Of a stretch of 9,655 nt of DNA, positions 4,990-9,655 are shown piece after piece. The notes below the pieces were generated by a model. That model was not told where the DNA came from and did not search any database. It saw only the letters and a program-made list of their open reading frames with translations. The translations under genes and the position numbers were made by a program. This DNA is from Pseudomonadota bacterium. Lineage in GTDB: Bacteria; Pseudomonadota; Alphaproteobacteria; Rhizobiales; Xanthobacteraceae. Within the stretch, counting starts at the first letter, position 1, and every line of letters begins with the position of its first letter. The stretch spans positions 1-9,655 of the forward strand of contig JAEXHR010000069.1 of assembly GCA_023449855.1 (NCBI GenBank), given 5' to 3'.

Positions 4990-6764
4990 GCACCACAGAA
5001 CACATCCAGTCGGTTGCCGACATCGCGCGCCCGAAGCCGGTGATCATCCGCCACGCGCCATATTTCATCGGCGCGGCCATCGTGGTCTTTCTCGCCGCCT
5101 CGATGCGGTTCGACGGCTACATCCTCAATATCCTGATGCAGGCCACCACCTTCGCCATCGCCGTTTTCGGCCTGTCGGTGGTGCTCGGCCTGTGCGGCCA
5201 GATCAACCTGGCGCAGGCGGCGTTCTTCGGCTTCGGCGCCTATGCGGTCGGTCTCGGCACAACAGACTACCAGCTCAATTACTGGCTCTGCCTGTTCGGC
5301 GGCTGCGCCATGGCGCTGGCGGCCGGCGCCTTGCTCGGCCTCTCGACACTGCGCCTCGGCGGACACTATCTCGCCATGGTGACGATCTCATTCCAGCAGA
5401 TCATCACGCTCATCATGATCAACGCCATCTGGCTGACCAAGGGGCCGGACGGCGTGTCGAAGATCGGCCGCCCTTCGATCTTCATGTCGTCGCAGGCCTA
5501 TCTCGCCTTCTGTGTCGCGGTGCTCGCCATTGTCGGCTATCTCGTCTGGCATCTGCCGGATACGCGGCTCGGCCGCGCCATGCGGGCGGTGCGCGACAAT
5601 GAACTCGCAGCAGGCGTCAACGGCATCGACGTGTTCCGGACCAAGATCTACGCCTTTGCGATCTGCGCATTGCTCGGCGGTCTCGGCGGCGGCCTGTTCG
5701 CCGGCGGCTTCGCCTATATCTCGCCGGACCAGTTCTCCTTCGCGGAATCCATCGTGTTCCTCACCATGTCGCTGCTCGGCGGTGTGGCGTCGCCGATCGG
5801 TTCCGCCATCGGCACCGGCCTGCTGATCCTGATCCCGGAATGGCTGCGCTTCCTCAAGAGCGTGCCGGGTCTGTATCTGGCGATCTATGGCCTGTCGGTC
5901 ATCCTGATCATCCGTTTCATGCCGGATGGCATCTGGGGCTTTGTCAGCGCTGCCTATGATCGCCTGCGTCCGCCGAAGAAGGTGATGCCATCCACCGTGC
6001 CGCTGGTGCTCAAGCCCGCGACGACCGGAGACGACATGGTGCTGCGGGTTACGGGCCTGTCGAAGCACTTCGGCGGCCTCAAGGCTGTCGACGAAGTGGA
6101 TATCGCCGTGCATCGCGGCGGCGTGCATGCGCTGATCGGCCCCAACGGCTCCGGCAAGACCACCACGCTCAACGTATTGTCGGGCCTCTACGAGGCGACG
6201 TCCGGCAAGGTCGTGCTCGACGGCACCGACGTCACCACGATGCCGCCGCATGTTCGCGCCGCCGCCGGCCTTGGCCGTACCTTCCAGAACATCCGCTTGT
6301 TTCGCTCCATGACGGCGCTGGAGAACGTCATCATCGGCGCCGAGCGTCCCGGCAATACGCTGATCGGCAAAGGCGATCATGCCGCACTCACCGAACGCGC
6401 GCTTGCCGCACTGACTTTCGTCGGCCTTGGCAGCCGCGCCAATGAGCTGATCTCCAGTTTCTCCTACGGTCACCAGCGCCTGATCGAGATCGCTCGCGCG
6501 CTCGCCAGCAATCCAACCCTGCTGTTGCTCGATGAGCCCGCCGCCGGCCTGAACTCCAGCGAGAAGCTCGAACTGCATGAGCTGCTCAAACGCATCGCCG
6601 CGCAGGGGCTGACGATCCTCATCATCGATCACGACATGACGCTGGTGTCGGAAGCCGCCCAGCACATTACCGTGCTGAATTTCGGACGCCGCATCGCGGA
6701 CGGCGAGTCGATGGCGGTGCTGCGCCATCCCGATGTCGTCTCTGCCTATCTGGGAACTGCGTGA
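4986..6764 (+). CDS. livM/livG: Fused ABC permease-ATPase (LivM-LivG)
   Basis: One 592-aa frame holding two subunits. Residues 1-340 are a LivM permease: a polar N-terminal tail, helices from about 26, the motif GLCGQINLAQAAFFGFGAY (68-86), and further helices to about 330. Residues 341-350 are a short linker. Residues 351-592 are a LivG ATPase with Walker A GPNGSGKT (385-392), signature SYGHQ (493-497), Walker B LLLLDEP (Asp516, Glu517) and switch His549, all intact. Such permease-ATPase fusions are known among rhizobial HAAT transporters. In E. coli livM and livG are separate. The ATG at 4986 overlaps the livH stop. An in-frame ATG at 6036 preceded by GGAG could also start a free 242-aa LivG. 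An open frame extends upstream of 4986 through livH and the repeat, but it has no coding sense there. Confidence 0.93.
   Translation: MSTTEHIQSVADIARPKPVIIRHAPYFIGAAIVVFLAASMRFDGYILNILMQATTFAIAVFGLSVVLGLCGQINLAQAAFFGFGAYAVGLGTTDYQLNYWLCLFGGCAMALAAGALLGLSTLRLGGHYLAMVTISFQQIITLIMINAIWLTKGPDGVSKIGRPSIFMSSQAYLAFCVAVLAIVGYLVWHLPDTRLGRAMRAVRDNELAAGVNGIDVFRTKIYAFAICALLGGLGGGLFAGGFAYISPDQFSFAESIVFLTMSLLGGVASPIGSAIGTGLLILIPEWLRFLKSVPGLYLAIYGLSVILIIRFMPDGIWGFVSAAYDRLRPPKKVMPSTVPLVLKPATTGDDMVLRVTGLSKHFGGLKAVDEVDIAVHRGGVHALIGPNGSGKTTTLNVLSGLYEATSGKVVLDGTDVTTMPPHVRAAAGLGRTFQNIRLFRSMTALENVIIGAERPGNTLIGKGDHAALTERALAALTFVGLGSRANELISSFSYGHQRLIEIARALASNPTLLLLDEPAAGLNSSEKLELHELLKRIAAQGLTILIIDHDMTLVSEAAQHITVLNFGRRIADGESMAVLRHPDVVSAYLGTA
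6027..6038 (+). promoter_or_regulatory. Possible internal translation start for the LivG domain
   Basis: GGAG (6027-6030) stands 5 nt before ATG 6036-6038, which is codon 351 of the fusion and lies exactly at the domain border. It may be a remnant of the start of a once separate livG, or a working internal start. Confidence 0.4.
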
Positions 6765-7507
6765 TGGCGCTGCTCGAAATCAAGGATCTTCACGTCCGCT
6801 ACGGCGAGATCGTCGCGCTCCAGGGCATCAGCTTCAAGGTCGAGGAAGGGCAGGTGGTCACGCTGCTTGGCGCCAATGGTGCCGGCAAGTCCACTACGCT
6901 GCGTGCCATTTCCGGCCTCGCCAAGCCCGCCTCCGGCGACATTCTGTTCGACGGCAAATCGATTGCGGGCCTCGGGCCGGAGGCCATCGTGCGCATGGGC
7001 ATCTCCCATGTGCCTGAGGGCAGGCGCGTCTTTCCCGGTCTCACGGTGAAAGAGAACATCATGCTCGGGGCCTCGAACCGCAAGGTCGGCAAAGCTGACC
7101 TCTCCCGTGAGGCAGATGCGATGTTCGATCTGTTTCCGGATATCCGCAAATTCTCCGATGCGCTGGGCTGGACGCTGTCCGGTGGCCAGTTGCAGATGGT
7201 GGCGGTTGCGCGCGGCCTGATGGCCAAGCCGCGGCTGCTGCTGCTGGACGAGCCCTCGCTCGGTCTCGCGCCTGTCATCGTGCAGGCGGTGTTCCGCATC
7301 ATCACCGAAATCCGCCAGTCCACCACGGTCTTGCTTGTGGAGCAGAATGCGCGCATGGGTTTGTCTGTCGCCGATCACGGCTATGTGCTGGAAACCGGCC
7401 GTATCGTGCTCGACGGCAAACCGGAGGATCTCTGGGCCAACGAGGCCATCGCAGCCGCCTATCTCGGCGGTCACGGCAAGCCCGCCGCAGGCTTGCCTGC
7501 GCATTAG
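6764..7507 (+). CDS. livF: Branched-chain amino acid-type ABC ATPase (LivF)
   Basis: Second cytoplasmic ATPase of the importer, 247 aa. Walker A GANGAGKST (36-44), signature LSGGQ (138-142), Walker B LLLLDEP with Asp162, and VEQN (192-195) where most ABC proteins have the switch His. This His-to-Gln change is normal for LivF. HVPEGRRVFPGLTV, between Walker A and the signature, is also typical of LivF. The start ATG overlaps the stop of the fusion gene by 1 nt (TGATG, 6762-6766), so it is coupled. It would pair with the LivG domain to power import. The next gene starts 36 nt downstream on the same strand, which suggests co-transcription with the dehydrogenase. Confidence 0.95.
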   Translation: MALLEIKDLHVRYGEIVALQGISFKVEEGQVVTLLGANGAGKSTTLRAISGLAKPASGDILFDGKSIAGLGPEAIVRMGISHVPEGRRVFPGLTVKENIMLGASNRKVGKADLSREADAMFDLFPDIRKFSDALGWTLSGGQLQMVAVARGLMAKPRLLLLDEPSLGLAPVIVQAVFRIITEIRQSTTVLLVEQNARMGLSVADHGYVLETGRIVLDGKPEDLWANEAIAAAYLGGHGKPAAGLPAH

Positions 7508-7543
7508 GTCTCAACGCCCAACAACAAGGACGAATGTCCCGCC

Positions 7544-8626
7544 ATGGTTACAGTTCAAGTCGATAAACTGATCGCCTTTGTCGCCGATGTGTTCGAGCAT
7601 GCGTCTTCTTCGAAAGAGGAAGCCAAGCGCATCGCCACCTATCTCACCACGGCAAATCTGACCGGCCATGACAGCCACGGCGTCATCCGCGTCCCCGTCT
7701 ATATCCGCTGGCGCAATAACGGGATGATCATCCCGAACCAGACCATCGAAATCCCGGTCGATACGCCGTCGCTCGCCGTGGTCGATGGCCGCTTCGGCTA
7801 TGGCCAGACGGTCGGCCCCCAGGCCGTGAAGCTCGGCATCGAGAAGTGCAAGGCCGCCGGCCTCTCGGCGATCGCCACCAAGAATTCCGGTCACATCGGC
7901 CGCATCGGCGACTGGGCCGAAATGGCTGCGGCAGAAGGTCTCGTCTCCATCCATTTCGTCACCGCGGCCGGCTCTGTGCTGGTTGCGCCCTATGGCGGCG
8001 TCGAGCGCCGTCTCTCCACCGCGCCTTACTGCGTCGGCATTCCGCGCGCCGGCGGCCCGCCGGTGGTGCTCGATTTCGCGACGTCGGTTGTCGCGGAAGG
8101 CAAGGTGCTGGTCGCTTCGCGCGGCGGCAAGAAGCTGCCCAAGGGCGCGCTGATCGCGCCCAATGGCGATCTCAGCGAGGATCCGTTCCTGCTCTACGGT
8201 CCGAATGTGGATGGCACGCGCGATCACTCCAAAGGGCAGGGGGCCATCCGCGCTTTCGGCGATCACAAGGGCTCGGGCCTTGCGCTCATCTGCGAACTGC
8301 TCGGCGGTGCGCTGACCGGCAATGGCGCCACCAAGCACGGCCGCCCGTTCGCCAACGGCATGTTCTCGATCTATATCGATCCGAAGAAGATCGACCCCGC
8401 CAATTTCTTCGACGGCGAGGTCGCCCGCTATGTGGACTTCTTCAAGAGCGCCAAGCCGGCCGCGGGCGTCGATGCGGTGATGATCCCCGGCGATAACGAG
8501 GCGAAAACGCGTGCGGATCGCACCGCCAATGGCGTGCCGCTGCCCGACGAGACCTGGGCTGCCATCGTGCAGACCGCCCGCGATGTCGGCGTCAGCGAAG
8601 AGGCCGTCAAGCACGCGACATCGTAA
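7544..8626 (+). CDS. Ldh_2-family 2-hydroxyacid dehydrogenase (YbiC/HcxB-like)
   Basis: NAD(P)-dependent oxidoreductase of 360 aa in the malate/L-lactate/ureidoglycolate dehydrogenase family. Visible motifs: ANLTGHDSHGV (37-47) with His45, NSGHIGRIGDWAE (114-126) with His117, DFATS mid-protein, and FGDHKGSGLAL around 238-248 for cofactor and substrate binding. The pattern follows E. coli YbiC (HcxB) more closely than malate or ureidoglycolate enzymes. As I recall, HcxB reduces 2-oxo acids including 4-hydroxyphenylpyruvate. In an hpa cluster an aryl-lactate or 2-hydroxyacid substrate is therefore plausible (inference). The substrate cannot be set from sequence alone. The ATG at 7544 has AAGGA 13 nt upstream, rather far. 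An alternative ATG at 7534 opens only a 10-codon frame. It lies between livF and the hpaI-like gene, with a repeat downstream. Confidence 0.85.
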   Translation: MVTVQVDKLIAFVADVFEHASSSKEEAKRIATYLTTANLTGHDSHGVIRVPVYIRWRNNGMIIPNQTIEIPVDTPSLAVVDGRFGYGQTVGPQAVKLGIEKCKAAGLSAIATKNSGHIGRIGDWAEMAAAEGLVSIHFVTAAGSVLVAPYGGVERRLSTAPYCVGIPRAGGPPVVLDFATSVVAEGKVLVASRGGKKLPKGALIAPNGDLSEDPFLLYGPNVDGTRDHSKGQGAIRAFGDHKGSGLALICELLGGALTGNGATKHGRPFANGMFSIYIDPKKIDPANFFDGEVARYVDFFKSAKPAAGVDAVMIPGDNEAKTRADRTANGVPLPDETWAAIVQTARDVGVSEEAVKHATS

Positions 8627-8643
8627 CCTTCCGTCATTGCGAG

Positions 8644-8676
8644 CCCAAAAGAATTGGCAAAGCCAATTCTTTTGGG
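8644..8676. repeat. Nested hairpin A inside the palindromic element
   Basis: Perfect 15-bp stem: arms 8644-8658 and 8662-8676 with an AAA loop. It takes the place of the 5-nt CGCAG found in copy 1. The upper stem is GAATTGGC / GCCAATTC. It shares the core TTGGCAA-GCCAA with hairpin B but has a different lower stem. Confidence 0.8.
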
Positions 8677-8733
8677 CGAAGCAATCCAGAAAGCAACAAG
8701 CGAAGACCTGGATTGCTTCGTCGCTACGCTCAG

Positions 8734-8759
8734 TACAAAGTTGGCAAGCCAACTTTGTA
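8734..8759. repeat. Nested hairpin B inside the palindromic element
   Basis: Perfect 12-bp stem: TACAAAGTTGGC (8734-8745) and GCCAACTTTGTA (8748-8759) with an AA loop. Compared with copy 1, it belongs to a 32-nt insertion (8732-8763) placed between GCTC and CTCGCAATGACG. Confidence 0.8.
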
Positions 8760-8809
8760 TGACCTCGCAATGACGTATCCATTCGAGCGGTAAAAAAGGA
8801 AAACGAACA

Positions 8810-9586
8810 ATGGCAAATCGAGTCAAGGAAATCTGGAAGTCTGGCGGCGCCGTCGTCAATGCCTGGCTGGCGATCCCGTCGGGCTTCTCCGCCGAGGTGA
8901 TGGCGCAGTGCGGCTTCGACAGCGTCACCGTCGATATCCAGCACGGCGTGCAGGACTATCAGTCCATGGTCACCTGCTTCCAGGCGATGAACGGTCATCC
9001 GGTGACGCCCATGGTCCGCGTGCCATGGAACGAGCCAGGCATCATCGGCAAGGTGCTCGATGGCGGCGCTTACGGCGTGATCTGCCCGATGGTCAATACC
9101 AAGGAGGAAGCGGAGAACTTCGTCCAGTATTGCAAGTACCCGCCACGTGGCACGCGCTCGAATGGTCCGATCCGCGCCGGCATGTATGGCGCAGGCGGCA
9201 CCTATCAGGAAACCGCCAATGACGAGACGCTGTGCATTCCGATGCTGGAGACGCGCACTGCCGTCGACAACATGGAAGCCATTCTCGATGTCGAAGGCAT
9301 TGCCGGCGTCTATGTCGGGCCGTCCGATCTCGGTTATTCCTACGGCCTCGTGCCGAAGCTCGACCGCGAAGAGCCGGAGATCCTCAAGATCTACGACAAG
9401 CTCCTCAAGGAATGCGACAAGCGCGGCATCTATCCGGGCATCCACTGCTCGGGTCCGGTCGGCGCCGCGAAGAACATCGCCATGGGCTTCAAGCTGGTGA
9501 CCCTACTCAACGACAGCGGCATCCTCGCCACCGGTGCGAAGAACTGGGTCTCGGAGACCCGCAAGAACTCGGGCGGCAAGGCGTAA
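8810..9586 (+). CDS. hpaI: HpaI-like class II aldolase (4-hydroxy-2-oxoheptanedioate aldolase)
   Basis: HpcH/HpaI-family aldolase of 258 aa. HpaI cleaves 4-hydroxy-2-oxoheptanedioate to pyruvate and succinic semialdehyde, the last step of the pathway. Asp42, His45 and Arg70 fall at the same numbers as the catalytic residues of E. coli HpaI. Glu147 (PMLET) and Asp173 (GPSDLG) match its metal ligands. YPPRGTRS (110-117) is the family's substrate loop. Differences: the E. coli DGEH motif is DIQH here, and the C-terminal part (HCSGPVGAAKNIAMGF, LLNDSGILATGAKNWV) differs, so it belongs to another subgroup. The related RhmA and GarL act on sugar-acid substrates, so specificity is open; the hpa neighbours favour HpaI. 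AAGGA (8796-8800) is 9 nt before the ATG. The cloverleaf-like repeat ends 34 nt upstream of the start codon. Confidence 0.82.
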   Translation: MANRVKEIWKSGGAVVNAWLAIPSGFSAEVMAQCGFDSVTVDIQHGVQDYQSMVTCFQAMNGHPVTPMVRVPWNEPGIIGKVLDGGAYGVICPMVNTKEEAENFVQYCKYPPRGTRSNGPIRAGMYGAGGTYQETANDETLCIPMLETRTAVDNMEAILDVEGIAGVYVGPSDLGYSYGLVPKLDREEPEILKIYDKLLKECDKRGIYPGIHCSGPVGAAKNIAMGFKLVTLLNDSGILATGAKNWVSETRKNSGGKA

Positions 9587-9595
9587 GCTCGAAGG

Positions 9596-9629
9596 GCGGG
9601 CGGGTTCGGGGCAGCCCGTACCCGCCGGC
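9596..9629 (+). terminator. GC-rich stem-loop after the hpaI-like gene
   Basis: GCGGGCGGGT (9596-9605) pairs with ACCCGCCGGC (9620-9629) with one mismatch. Inside it, CGGG (9607-9610) pairs with CCCG (9615-9618) around GCAG. It starts 10 nt after the stop. No T-run follows, so it may act as an intrinsic terminator only weakly, or as a 3' stabiliser. Bases 9630-9655 show nothing I can name. Confidence 0.45.
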
Positions 9630-9655
9630 TGAACTGGTATTAAGTACCGGGGCGG

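Larger units (their letters stand above)
8632..8775. repeat. REP-like palindromic element, copy with two nested hairpins
   Basis: Second copy of the element at 4014-4097, enlarged to 144 nt. Termini CGTCATTGCGAG (8632-8643) and CTCGCAATGACG (8764-8775) pair over 12 bp. The inner stem is CGAAGCAATCCAG (8677-8689) with CTGGATTGCTTCG (8708-8720), with an 18-nt loop as in copy 1. Two perfect hairpins sit between the outer and inner stems, one on each side and each exactly 12 nt from its terminus. The fold would resemble a cloverleaf. It lies between the dehydrogenase and the hpaI-like gene and would be part of their mRNA. Confidence 0.85.

Noticed and set aside
5388..6728. Antisense open frame of 446 codons over livM-livG
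   Set aside because: Low-complexity charged translation without motifs, opposite a gene with intact ABC motifs.
7534..7566. Ten-codon frame overlapping the dehydrogenase start, closer to the AAGGA site
   Set aside because: Spacing from AAGGA is only 3 nt and the peptide shows no feature. A leader-peptide role would be guesswork.
8632..8775. Cloverleaf-like fold considered as a tRNA or tRNA-like gene
   Set aside because: Stems of 12-15 bp, no anticodon-arm geometry, no T-loop or D-loop signatures, and homology to a dispersed palindrome.
7511..9445. Very long antisense open frame (644 codons) across the dehydrogenase and aldolase genes
   Set aside because: Its translation is His/Asp/Arg/Gly-rich and family-less, it crosses the palindromic repeat, and the opposite strand has two clear enzyme genes. 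It is a by-product of GC-rich codon use.
9636..9648. GGTA-TTAAG-TACC inverted repeat at the right edge
   Set aside because: Only 4-bp arms, and cut off from context by the window end.

Overview
The window looks like chromosomal DNA of an alphaproteobacterium of the Nitrobacteraceae/Bradyrhizobiaceae type (Rhodopseudomonas, Bradyrhizobium, Afipia, Tardiphaga). The grounds are the high G+C, the protein sequences, and intergenic palindromic repeats that translate to the 'CERSEAIQ ... DCFVA.LAMT' type of peptide common in such genomes. No phage, transposase, CRISPR array, rRNA or tRNA was seen. No gap without a gene exceeds 300 bases.

Left part, 1-2619: part of a 4-hydroxyphenylacetate/homoprotocatechuate meta-cleavage cluster. 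hpaE (semialdehyde dehydrogenase) and hpaF (isomerase) overlap by 8 nt and run leftwards. The MarR-type regulator hpaR runs rightwards. The 127-nt divergent gap holds a perfect 12-bp AT-rich palindrome that is a good candidate HpaR operator.

Middle part, 2620-7507: a complete branched-chain-amino-acid-type (HAAT family) ABC importer, all on the plus strand. It comprises a Tat-signal periplasmic binding protein, LivH, a fused LivM-LivG permease-ATPase, and LivF. The binding-protein leader carries an inverted repeat that fits the FadR/GntR operator consensus. A 192-nt gap full of hairpins separates the binding protein from livH. After that gap the cistrons overlap by 4 nt and 1 nt.

Right part, 7544-9586: an Ldh_2-family 2-hydroxyacid dehydrogenase resembling E. 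coli YbiC/HcxB, then an HpaI-like class II aldolase. A second copy of the palindromic element lies between them, and in this copy two extra hairpins sit at mirror-symmetric positions, giving a cloverleaf-like fold.

How the genes could work together (inference): the transporter imports 4-hydroxyphenylacetate or a related aromatic or hydroxy acid. Enzymes outside the window (HpaBC, HpaD, HpaG, HpaH) would open and process the ring, HpaE and HpaF act after ring cleavage, and HpaI makes pyruvate and succinic semialdehyde. No wholly new multi-gene system is evident. The least explained items are the nested palindromic element, the hairpin array after the binding-protein gene, the LivM-LivG fusion with a possible internal start, and the two unassigned operator-like palindromes.
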